Below are positions 1-7,531 of a stretch of 64,000 nucleotides of DNA, piece by piece (position 1 is the stretch's first letter; each line of letters opens with the position of its first letter). The stretch is from Desulfobaculum bizertense DSM 18034 (GTDB lineage Bacteria > Desulfobacterota > Desulfovibrionia > Desulfovibrionales > Desulfovibrionaceae). The notes under the pieces were generated by a model. It was given only the letters and a program-made list of their open reading frames with translations. It did not search any database and was not told the origin of the DNA. Made by a program: the position numbers and the translations under genes. Location: the NCBI RefSeq assembly GCF_900167065.1, contig NZ_FUYA01000003.1, forward strand, positions 248,001-312,000, in the 5' to 3' direction.

Positions 1-1248
1 CCAGCGATACTGGCGCGTGGCCTCAAAGGTAATCAGCCGTTCGTAGGCAAGCTGCCGTTCCGTGGCATGAAGCGCCACAAACTCTGCATAAATTTCCGGA
101 CGGAACTTTTTCAAAAAGGCAGGAACGCTGCGCTCTGTGCTCTGGGTAAACGCAGAGGCAACATCTTCATACCCCGTTGCAAGTGATGCCGGGAAGTGCC
201 CTTCCTGCAAGTTATCCTGCACTGTTTGCAGCATGGAGAACCCAATAAACGAAACCCGGGATTTCCACTGCGCATGTTGGGCATCTGTCTTACCCTGAAA
301 GCGGAAAACGTCCGTTCCAAGCGGCAGATACTCTACCCGCTCAAAGCCCATGTCTTTCAAAAGCGGAATGTTGTCCTTGTCCCATGTCAAAAGCATAGAC
401 CAGTCACTGACGAGCTTTTTATACCGGGCGAGAATCAAAAGCGGGTTGTCCACGAACCACGAAACCAGCGGCAGCTCAAGCTGTTCAAGCAGGTTCATGA
501 CCGCTCCCTCGCGGTCCATTCCCATGTGATTAATGGTCAGGACAAAATCTGGCTTAAACTCCAGAATAGCCTTCAGCAAATCCTCGACAAGATGCTCACA
601 TTCCATTGTATCTTTTTTAATCTGCAAAAGACGGAACGGAATGCCGAGGCGTTCGCAGGCGCTGATAAGTTCGCCATTCAAAAAGTATTTGCTGGTCAAA
701 TACAAAATTCGAGGCGTGGCGTTCTGAAACTTGGGATACGAAACCTGGGACCAGAAATCATACTTTTGACTGGCTTCAAGACATGACAGGACTTCGCCGT
801 AATACGCACGGTTCAGCCTGCGATAGGCAGGGAGCGCAATGGGAGAAAACTTTTTGCGCCCGTGCTGAACCTGCCACTCCGTGAGCTGGCGCAAAACCAC
901 CTGAGGATCTGGGTCAGAAACCCAAAAAACACGTGATTCATTCGCATAACGATCACGAAGCCCAGTACATTCCAGAACCTGAGTTTCGCAATCGACAACA
1001 GCAACAGGACCAGTGCAGACCTCAAGAAGAGCATCAAGCGCCGCGCCAGAGCCAGACCCAAGGAGTACGGGCAAAAGCTCTTCCGGCCTGTTCCCCTGCA
1101 TAGCGCGCGAAACAAGAGCCTGCTCCCGCTGCTCTGGATTTTTACCAAAAAGCCGAAAGCCCCGGCCATCACGCACAAGGTCAATATCACACAGTACACC
1201 GCCTTCCATGATGGGAGTCACAGTGTACGCCGTCGAAAGTATCTTCAT
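1..1248 (-). CDS. CgeB/DUF3880-like glycosyltransferase, partial (3' end outside window)
   Basis: Reading the minus strand from an ATG at 1248 gives 416 codons with no stop, so the gene runs off the left edge. The product starts MKILSTAYTV and contains INHMGMDREG and SWFVDNPLL near the middle. These resemble the N-terminal Rossmann-like part of CgeB/DUF3880 glycosyltransferases, many of which sit near flagellar loci in sulfate reducers and are thought to glycosylate flagellin or surface polymers. The start lies 6 bp after the MotB stop, so it is probably co-transcribed with motAB. No clear ribosome binding site is seen. The family call is from memory of motif style; the acceptor and donor sugars are unknown. 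Confidence 0.7.
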   Translation of the reverse strand, partial: MKILSTAYTVTPIMEGGVLCDIDLVRDGRGFRLFGKNPEQREQALVSRAMQGNRPEELLPVLLGSGSGAALDALLEVCTGPVAVVDCETQVLECTGLRDRYANESRVFWVSDPDPQVVLRQLTEWQVQHGRKKFSPIALPAYRRLNRAYYGEVLSCLEASQKYDFWSQVSYPKFQNATPRILYLTSKYFLNGELISACERLGIPFRLLQIKKDTMECEHLVEDLLKAILEFKPDFVLTINHMGMDREGAVMNLLEQLELPLVSWFVDNPLLILARYKKLVSDWSMLLTWDKDNIPLLKDMGFERVEYLPLGTDVFRFQGKTDAQHAQWKSRVSFIGFSMLQTVQDNLQEGHFPASLATGYEDVASAFTQSTERSVPAFLKKFRPEIYAEFVALHATERQLAYERLITFEATRQYRW

Positions 1249-1254
1249 AGAGCG

Positions 1255-2007
1255 CTACCATTTTGCGGAACCGTGCCTGTACAAAAGGAACTCCACTCGC
1301 CTGTTCTGACGTCGGTCCTTTTCGTTATCATTTGGCACCAGAGGCCGCGTGTCCGCATATCCAACGGCTTTGAGCTGCTGCGGATTAATGCCGCCTTCTT
1401 CCACAAGCCAACGCAATGTTGCTGCTGCCCGTGCCGAAGAAAGCTCCCAGTTGGACGGATACAGCGACCCTGAATGTTCCTGATCATCCGTGTGCCCACG
1501 GATAACGCAGTTAAATTTATATTCTTTGAGCAAGTTCAGCACCTTTGCCAAAATCTTGGGAGCATCAGCAGCCAAGACAGCGGAACCACTCTCAAACAAA
1601 AACGAACTGTCGATGCGGACAAGAACGCCTTCCCTGTCTGCGGTCACGCCTGTCGAGCGTTTCAACTCCGTATCTTCCTCCACCATCGCCCGAAGCTTCA
1701 TGGTCATGTCGAGCACTTCGCGCTCTTTTTGATTAAGCTTCACGCCCTTGCTTTCGAGCCGGGTAGGAGAATATGCGGCAAAGGTATCTTCCGGCCGTTC
1801 GGTTTGCACACCAAAAGCTTCCTTGATGGACCCCATAAGCGTTCGGAAATTGGAAATATCCTGATTCGCAAAGGAGAGCAGAAGCACGAAAAAACACAGA
1901 AGAAGCGTCATCATGTCGGCAAAAGTTGCCATCCATGCAGGAAGCCCTTCCTCGACTTCCGGCTCTTCGTCTTTTCGCTGTGGAGGCGTATATTCCTGTT
2001 TTGCCAT
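1255..2007 (-). CDS. motB: Flagellar stator protein MotB
   Basis: 250 aa. MotB anchors the proton-driven stator to peptidoglycan. There is a short acidic cytoplasmic N-terminus, then one membrane helix (WMATFADMMTLLLCFFVLLL) with the conserved Asp of the ion path (D31), a plug/linker, and a C-terminal OmpA-like peptidoglycan-binding domain (RGHTDDQ, SSARAAATLRWLVE, NRRVEF). Length is normal. It follows motA with a 12-bp gap and precedes the glycosyltransferase, which fits a single transcript. Whether the channel uses H+ or Na+ cannot be settled from this alone. Confidence 0.96.
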   Translation of the reverse strand: MAKQEYTPPQRKDEEPEVEEGLPAWMATFADMMTLLLCFFVLLLSFANQDISNFRTLMGSIKEAFGVQTERPEDTFAAYSPTRLESKGVKLNQKEREVLDMTMKLRAMVEEDTELKRSTGVTADREGVLVRIDSSFLFESGSAVLAADAPKILAKVLNLLKEYKFNCVIRGHTDDQEHSGSLYPSNWELSSARAAATLRWLVEEGGINPQQLKAVGYADTRPLVPNDNEKDRRQNRRVEFLLYRHGSAKW

Positions 2008-2019
2008 GAGCTTTCCCGC

Positions 2020-2775
2020 CTAATCCTGCCCGCGCAGTGCAGGGGAAAGAAATGCCAGCAGCTTTTCCCGAACGATCTGTGGGTGTTCTCCATGCAAAAT
2101 AGACACCACTCCCTCCATGGCAATTTCCATAAACAGCACTTCTTCCTGAGATCGTTCCTCAAGTTTTTTGGCGAGCGGCAAAAACGCCACGTTTGCCAAA
2201 ACAGCACCATAAAATGTCGTCAAAAGAGCGACAGCCATTGCCGGGCCAATGGAAGACGGGTCCGAAAGGTTTTGCAGCATTTTGACCAGACCAATCAGGG
2301 TGCCAATCATGCCAAAAGCCGGGGCCATTGTGCCCATGCCCTTAAACACGCCCTGTCCCTGCCGGTGGCGCTGCTTCATAAATGAAATTTCTGTCTGCAT
2401 CACCGCACGAATCAGCGGCTCTTCCGTGCCGTCTGCCACAAGGGTGATGCCTTTTTTGATGAAGGGGTTTTCGATGGGCACTTTTTCCAGCGCCACCAAG
2501 GATTCCTTACGGGCCTTTTCTGCCAGTCCCACCATCTGGTCAATCATTCCAGAGGCATCCATGTTGCTTGAAAAAAACGCATTCATGGCAACCTTGAACG
2601 AGCCAAAAACAACCTTCATGGGGAACATGATAAATGCGGTGGCCATCGTGCCACCCACAACAACAAGGATGGAAGGAACATCAAAAAAACCAGCGATATT
2701 CCCATCGCCAAACAAAATCGAGCCAACAATCAGTCCAAAACCGGCAAGAATACCGAGCAGTGTCCCAATGTCCAT
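2020..2775 (-). CDS. motA: Flagellar stator protein MotA
   Basis: 251 aa inner-membrane protein of the MotA/ExbB family. It has the four-helix pattern: two N-terminal helices (residues about 4-22 and 32-50), a large cytoplasmic loop with charged residues that contact FliG, and two C-terminal helices from MAPAFGMIGTLIGLVKML onward and AMAVALLTTFYGAVLANV. It partners MotB, the next gene. It starts 6 bp after the stop of the FapA-family gene, so the flagellar stator pair is tied to the upstream regulatory genes. Confidence 0.96.
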   Translation of the reverse strand: MDIGTLLGILAGFGLIVGSILFGDGNIAGFFDVPSILVVVGGTMATAFIMFPMKVVFGSFKVAMNAFFSSNMDASGMIDQMVGLAEKARKESLVALEKVPIENPFIKKGITLVADGTEEPLIRAVMQTEISFMKQRHRQGQGVFKGMGTMAPAFGMIGTLIGLVKMLQNLSDPSSIGPAMAVALLTTFYGAVLANVAFLPLAKKLEERSQEEVLFMEIAMEGVVSILHGEHPQIVREKLLAFLSPALRGQD

Positions 2776-2781
2776 ATCAGA

Positions 2782-3897
2782 TCAGCCTTCATGAGAAACA
2801 GCAGGCGAGTCTACTACGATGTCGTAATCCTGATAGCGAAAACAGACGTTCTCAAGATAATCGGTGACTTTGAGTCGCGCTTCTCCAATTGTAATTTCGA
2901 CTCCGGGGCGGACAGCTCCGGGCACAACAACACGACAGGACTCAAGGTCCTGAACCTTTTCCATTCCGTCCCAAAGCTCCCGCATCTTGTGCCGACAGGC
3001 CCCAAGTTTCTTTTCCGTACGCAGAATCTTTGGTTCAAACTCGTCTTTGAGTGTCGAATGATGCCGCAGGGCGAGCGTATATTCCTCCAGCCGAGCATTC
3101 AGCTCCCGAATATGCTCTCCCAGCAAATGCGCCTTATACATAAGAACGGCATCGTACCCTAGAATAAGGGTCGTTTCGGTAGACAGCCCTCCCCCAAGCT
3201 GTCCTTCTACATAGATGTAGCGGGAACTGATAGCCCGTCCCCCAACGAGCATGTCTTTCACAACGAGCTGCTTGCCCGCAAAGACCTCGCTATGCATCAG
3301 CGAGCCGTCAATGAGTGTACTTTTCCCAGCCAGAATCTGAGTATTTTCTGCAAACGCGGCGCGTATGTTGCCCTCTGCACGAACAAGCGCCTTGTGTGCG
3401 CCCTTGATGCCAGCCTCTGCCAAAACAGAATCCGAGGCATGCACTTTGGCACCCTCAATAACATCACGAGCCATAACGTTCACGCCACGGACAGAAAAAC
3501 CTGTTCGCACGCTCCCGTGAACAATAACGTTTCCCAAGAAGAAAATATTTCCGGTGTGAAAGTCAATATCCCTTCGGACATTCAGCGTTTTTTTTATTGT
3601 AATATAGCCATCAAGATAAAAGACATAGCCATTTGCCGATGCCAAAAGCCGGTTTCCATCGTTCGGGTCTATGCGAGTATTTTCTCCTGACGGAAAATCA
3701 CGCGAGGCGCACTCAAAGACCCACGGTGTCGTGTCCTCTGGTTTTTCTTCCCGCCACTCCGCAAGAAGCTCACCTTCCCGAACATTTTGCACATAGCCGA
3801 GGTTGTAGTAATCAACATTTCCGTCAACGCGTTCCCGAGGCAGGAGATTTTCATAATCAAAATCAGGATCAAAGTGATGTACCAGGTAGTATGACAT
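2782..3897 (-). CDS. FapA (DUF342) family protein
   Basis: 371 aa. The middle third shows the repetitive, valine/glycine-rich turns of the DUF342/FapA beta-solenoid (GNVIVHGSVRTGF, VEGQLGGGLSTET), followed by a long charged, probably coiled-coil stretch (about residues 255-310) and a small C-terminal beta domain. FapA proteins occur in flagellar or chemotaxis neighbourhoods and have been linked to flagellar assembly or polar placement, but the biochemical role is unclear. It sits between the STAS protein and motA on the same strand, supporting a motility or regulatory link. Confidence 0.85.
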   Translation of the reverse strand: MSYYLVHHFDPDFDYENLLPRERVDGNVDYYNLGYVQNVREGELLAEWREEKPEDTTPWVFECASRDFPSGENTRIDPNDGNRLLASANGYVFYLDGYITIKKTLNVRRDIDFHTGNIFFLGNVIVHGSVRTGFSVRGVNVMARDVIEGAKVHASDSVLAEAGIKGAHKALVRAEGNIRAAFAENTQILAGKSTLIDGSLMHSEVFAGKQLVVKDMLVGGRAISSRYIYVEGQLGGGLSTETTLILGYDAVLMYKAHLLGEHIRELNARLEEYTLALRHHSTLKDEFEPKILRTEKKLGACRHKMRELWDGMEKVQDLESCRVVVPGAVRPGVEITIGEARLKVTDYLENVCFRYQDYDIVVDSPAVSHEG

Positions 3898-3921
3898 AGG
3901 CAGTAACTCGCAGGGCGTGCA

Positions 3922-4263
3922 CTACAACAATAATGCAGCCCGTTCCTCATCTGTTCGAAGAATCTTAAAAAATGACGACAACTGGACCAGTTCGAGAGTT
4001 TTCAGCACCTGAGGTCGAGGACGATAAAGGTAGAGGGAACGGTCCTTTGCCTCAAGTTCTGATGCAAAAGCAACGAGAAAGCCGATTCCAGAGCTATCAA
4101 TAAACGCCACTTCCGACAAATCCAAAATCACAAAAGTGTAGCGCCCTTCTTCCAGTGTTTTTTGAATTTTTTCCCGAAGCTCGGGAATGCACTCCAGAGT
4201 CAGCTCCTTTCGGAACGAAAACAGTACGGCAGGTCCCTCTCGTGAACTCATACAATCTTCCAT
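3922..4263 (-). CDS. STAS-domain anti-anti-sigma-type protein
   Basis: 113 aa single STAS domain, like SpoIIAA/RsbV. The phosphorylatable serine is in DLSEVAFIDSSGIGFLVAF (IDSSGIG), the classic site phosphorylated by an HATPase kinase and dephosphorylated by a PP2C phosphatase. It overlaps the end of the upstream phosphatase/kinase gene by 16 bp, so the two are translationally coupled and almost certainly partners. The final output could be a sigma factor or, given the neighbours, motility; no cognate sigma factor lies in the window. Confidence 0.93.
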   Translation of the reverse strand: MEDCMSSREGPAVLFSFRKELTLECIPELREKIQKTLEEGRYTFVILDLSEVAFIDSSGIGFLVAFASELEAKDRSLYLYRPRPQVLKTLELVQLSSFFKILRTDEERAALLL

Positions 4264-5897
4264 GCTGATCCTCCAGGTTTCATCTCCAAACGAACAGTGC
4301 TTCCCTCTGCTGACGAAACAATCTCAACCGAATCCATAAGCTGCTGCATCATGAACAGCCCTCGTCCAGAACCCTGCTCTGCTGGGGGCAAAGTCCACGG
4401 CTGAGGCGGCACCTCAAAACCTGTGCCGCAGTCTTCCACAGTACACAAAAGCCGTGCTCCAGTTTCCAGAGACAGGGTCAGGCGCACAAAGCCCGGCTTT
4501 CCACCATAGGCGTGAGCCAGCACATTAGCGCAGGCTTCATGCAGGGCCAGCCGAAAGGATTCCACGGCTCGCCCGTCCCGCAGACAGTCGTCCACGGCCC
4601 GCAATAGCGGCTGTACAAACGCAGCAAGATTTTCTGCGCACAAAAAGCCCTCGCGAGAAAGCTCCGGAGCAGCAGGGAGAGCACAGACAAAGAGCGCAGT
4701 CGCATCGTCGCGCGGCGCTTCTCCACGCATTTCCTGAATATTTCTCAAAAGACGCGTTGGGAAATTTTCCCGAAATGCTGTCAGCTCAGAGTCCTGCTGC
4801 GACAGCCCCCTGTCCATCATCTCAATGGCATATTCCCAAAAAGCTTCGGCATCAAAATACTCATCGGCCGAAAGAGAAAAATCATAAAAACCATCTGTAT
4901 AAAAGAGTATTCCCGCTCCGGGACGCAGGACATAATGCCGCTCAGGAAATCGTTCCTCCGGGAAAAATCCCAGCATCCGTGCGCAGGGACACAAAAAATC
5001 CTGCTGCCGCTCCCCCACCAAAAGTGCGGGGCAGTGGCCTGCATTCACCATGCGGACTGCGCCACAGCGCAAGTCACAGTCTGCGGCCAGAGCCGTGACA
5101 AAATCTTCTTCGCGACCAATAATTTCGCAGAGCTGGGAATTGAGGAGAGAAAAGGTCTCGGAAAGAGAAAGCTGCCGTTCGCAGGAGACATGAAAAAGCG
5201 TCCGGACTATGGCCATCAAAAACGCCGCGCGCGCACCGTGCCCAGAGACGTCTGCAACAATCATCCGCAGCACACCATCCGAAAGCCGCACGCAGTCAAA
5301 ATAGTCTCCACTCGCCCGGCCAGAGGGGGCGTAGACGCTACTCACCTGCGCAGTCAGACATCCCTCGTCAGGAAAAGAAGGGCACAGAAAGAGCCGTCCC
5401 TGAAAGCTGGGCAAAAGCCGCTGCTGGAGCGAGGCCACAAGGTGTATTTCTTTCTCCACAGCATCACGGGCAGATCGCAGGCGCTGGAGCAGGCGGAGCT
5501 GGCGAACCCCAACCGCAACCCGCGCCAAAAGCTCGGAACGGTCCACAGGCTTATATAAAAAATCATTGCAGCCCGCGCCAAAGGCACGAAGCTTTCCTTC
5601 GGGATCGCGCGACGACGTCAGCACCGTAATACTCACCTCTTCGTCACCGTAGACCTCACGCAGGGCATGGATAACGTCGATCCCATCCATGTCGGGCATG
5701 TTCAGATCCAGCAGGAGCAGGTGAGGCTGAAAGCGCAAATAGCAATTCACCGCCTCCCGGCCATCCGCGGCAGACTCGACCACATACGAAAAATCCGCCA
5801 GCATTTCGCACAGCATCTGGCGGAGCACTGCGTCATCGTCCACCACAAGGATTCGTATGGCATCTGCTTTTTCTCTGCCTAACGCGCCGTGAGACAT
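4248..5897 (-). CDS. Response regulator with PP2C (SpoIIE) phosphatase and C-terminal HATPase kinase domain
   Basis: 549 aa three-domain regulator. Residues about 15-130 form a receiver domain with acidic pocket D20-D22 and phosphoacceptor D64 (LLLLDLNMPDMDG). A short coiled linker leads to a PP2C/SpoIIE phosphatase domain (about 185-400; IVADVSGHGARAAF, YTDGFYDF, RDDATALFV). The C-terminus is an RsbW/SpoIIAB-like HATPase (N box LHEACANVLAHAYG; G boxes DCGTGFEV and GSGRGLFMM). Phosphatase and kinase of a partner switch are therefore in one chain, presumably acting in opposite directions on the STAS protein encoded next. Genes downstream are FapA and the flagellar stator. Confidence 0.93.
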   Translation of the reverse strand: MSHGALGREKADAIRILVVDDDAVLRQMLCEMLADFSYVVESAADGREAVNCYLRFQPHLLLLDLNMPDMDGIDVIHALREVYGDEEVSITVLTSSRDPEGKLRAFGAGCNDFLYKPVDRSELLARVAVGVRQLRLLQRLRSARDAVEKEIHLVASLQQRLLPSFQGRLFLCPSFPDEGCLTAQVSSVYAPSGRASGDYFDCVRLSDGVLRMIVADVSGHGARAAFLMAIVRTLFHVSCERQLSLSETFSLLNSQLCEIIGREEDFVTALAADCDLRCGAVRMVNAGHCPALLVGERQQDFLCPCARMLGFFPEERFPERHYVLRPGAGILFYTDGFYDFSLSADEYFDAEAFWEYAIEMMDRGLSQQDSELTAFRENFPTRLLRNIQEMRGEAPRDDATALFVCALPAAPELSREGFLCAENLAAFVQPLLRAVDDCLRDGRAVESFRLALHEACANVLAHAYGGKPGFVRLTLSLETGARLLCTVEDCGTGFEVPPQPWTLPPAEQGSGRGLFMMQQLMDSVEIVSSAEGSTVRLEMKPGGSAWKIV

Positions 5898-6017
5898 GCG
5901 ACTCCTCCGCAGCTTGGCGAGCAGCGCAACACGCAGCCCGAGCTTGCACCAGAACGCACTCAGAGGCAGGATACGGCTCTGAGCACAGCTCCATTAAAAA
6001 GCTTCCAAGGAAATCTT

Positions 6018-6560
6018 ATGGAATTTTTCGCATATCAGCAAAGCGACATCCCAGAAATTCAGGCTCTCTTTCACCAAACCTTTGCCGACTCCGAAGGAGA
6101 AGCAGAAGGCAAAATCATTGGTGAACTGGCCGCAGAACTCCTCACACGCACGCCCCAAGAGGACCTGTACTGCTTTGTGGCCAAAAATGAGAACAACAAA
6201 GAACTGGCTGGCTGCATCATCTTCTCCCGAATGCAGTTTGAGCAGCCCGTCACAGCATTCATTCTCTCACCTGTTGCCGTGCTCACGCCATATCAGGGAC
6301 AGGGCATAGGACAAAAGCTCATCCGCTTTGGCCTGGATAAACTCAGGCAGGACGGCGTAGAGCTGGCGTTCACTTACGGCGACCCGAGCTTTTATTATCA
6401 GGTTGGATTCGAACAAATCCCAGAAACACACATCAAGGCTCCCCAGCCTCTGAGCTACCCCATTGGCTGGCTTGCCCAGTCCCTGACCGAGGCAGCCGTG
6501 CCCCATATCCCGGGAAAAAGCTCCTGCGTTCCAGCACTCAACAACGCAGAATACTGGTAA
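6018..6560 (+). CDS. GNAT-family N-acetyltransferase (YhbS-like)
   Basis: 180 aa. The acetyl-CoA-binding motif is VLTPYQGQGIGQKLIRFGLDKL (residues about 94-115), preceded by FILSPVAV and followed by YGDPSFYYQVGF, the signature of the YhbS-type GNAT group. The open frame extends further upstream, but I chose ATG 6018 because an AAGGAAA ribosome site lies just before it and the acetyltransferase fold starts there (EFFAYQQSDIPEIQALF). The substrate is unknown. It is transcribed divergently from the regulator gene and convergently with dtd. Confidence 0.85.
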   Translation: MEFFAYQQSDIPEIQALFHQTFADSEGEAEGKIIGELAAELLTRTPQEDLYCFVAKNENNKELAGCIIFSRMQFEQPVTAFILSPVAVLTPYQGQGIGQKLIRFGLDKLRQDGVELAFTYGDPSFYYQVGFEQIPETHIKAPQPLSYPIGWLAQSLTEAAVPHIPGKSSCVPALNNAEYW

Positions 6561-6585
6561 GCTTTAGCTCCCAAAACAAAAAAAC

Positions 6586-6619
6586 GGCGTCCTCCCCACA
6601 TCAGGGAAGACGCCATTTT
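6586..6619. terminator. Bidirectional terminator between the acetyltransferase gene and dtd
   Basis: GGCGTC and GACGCC arms (6586-6591 and 6609-6614) form a stem extended by C/G pairs. It is flanked by A-rich sequence on the left and ATTTTCTTT on the right, so it can serve the two convergent genes. Confidence 0.8.
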
Positions 6620-6641
6620 CTTTGCAAAAGTCTATCGCAGA

Positions 6642-7109
6642 TCAGAACAAATCAGCACTGTCCAAAAGAAGAGTCACAGGTCCCCAGTTACACAGGGACA
6701 CATCCATCATGGCCCCAAATTCACCATGCTGGACCTGACCGGGCAAGCGCTGCTCAAAATCCTGCAAGAGCTGCTCATACAGGACTTTAGCCTCTGCGCC
6801 GGGTGCGGATTTGTTAAAGGACGGTCGACGTCCCTTTCGGCAGTCTGCATACAGAGTAAACTGCGAGACCACCAAAAGCTCTCCGCCAAAATCCCGAAGT
6901 GAAAGATTCATCTTGTCATTTTCATCAGGGAAAATGCGCAGATCCAGCACCTTGTTCAGCATGGAGGCCCAGACTTTGCTTTTGGGCAAGTCCTGACTGT
7001 CCTCCGCACCAAAACCAGCCAAGACAAGCAGACCCTGCTGAATTTTCCCTATGCAGGTTCCATCAACATCAACCTGCGCACGAGAAACACGCTGGAGATG
7101 AAGCCGCAT
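6642..7109 (-). CDS. dtd: D-aminoacyl-tRNA deacylase
   Basis: 155 aa, normal DTD length. DTD hydrolyses D-aminoacyl-tRNA and glycyl-tRNA(Ala), a proofreading role in the cytoplasm. Both signature motifs are visible: SQFTLYADCRKGRRPSF and, at the C-terminus, NWGPVTLLLDS, which provides the cross-subunit Gly-cisPro. It starts 2 bp after the queD stop and is probably in the dnaE-queD-dtd transcript. Confidence 0.95.
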   Translation of the reverse strand: MRLHLQRVSRAQVDVDGTCIGKIQQGLLVLAGFGAEDSQDLPKSKVWASMLNKVLDLRIFPDENDKMNLSLRDFGGELLVVSQFTLYADCRKGRRPSFNKSAPGAEAKVLYEQLLQDFEQRLPGQVQHGEFGAMMDVSLCNWGPVTLLLDSADLF

Positions 7110-7111
7110 CG

Positions 7112-7504
7112 CTACTCCTCAAAATAGGTTGCAGTCTGGGCGGGCTTTTCGCTCACGCTCACAGATTTCACATCCACACCAGAACCAGCAAGGCGTGCTT
7201 CCAGTCCCTTGTAGATATGACGGGCAATATTTTCAGATGAGGGGTTGTGGACGGCAAAGGCCGGATGCTCATTCAGGTGGCAGTGGTCCATGTCTCCAAG
7301 GATTTCCTTGAGCATGTTCTTCAGGACCTTAAAGTCCACCAGCAGCTCCGTGTCCTGACTCAGCGTGTCACCCTCGACCTGAGCTTCCACCATAAAGTTG
7401 TGGCCATGCATCCGCTCGCATTTGCCTTCATAATGCCGCAGCTGATGGGCCGCAGCAAAATCTTTGCGTACAGTCAGACGCCACTTGCCTTTTTTTTCGC
7501 TCAT
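7112..7504 (-). CDS. queD: 6-carboxytetrahydropterin synthase (QueD) family
   Basis: 130 aa, T-fold enzyme of the PTPS/QueD family, which makes 6-carboxy-tetrahydropterin for queuosine. Zinc ligands are AAHQLR and MHGHNF, the catalytic cysteine is in EGKCERMHGHN, and DMDHCHLNE and PSSENIARHIY are also family motifs. No queC or queE is adjacent, so the queuosine assignment rests on family membership. It lies between dnaE (27 bp upstream) and dtd. Confidence 0.9.
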   Translation of the reverse strand: MSEKKGKWRLTVRKDFAAAHQLRHYEGKCERMHGHNFMVEAQVEGDTLSQDTELLVDFKVLKNMLKEILGDMDHCHLNEHPAFAVHNPSSENIARHIYKGLEARLAGSGVDVKSVSVSEKPAQTATYFEE

Positions 7505-7531
7505 TGTCTTCTCTCTTTCCCAAAAGCAGCG

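Noticed and set aside
196-786. 196-aa plus-strand ORF at the left edge
   Set aside because: It is the antisense of the continuous minus-strand glycosyltransferase frame and lacks any family motif.
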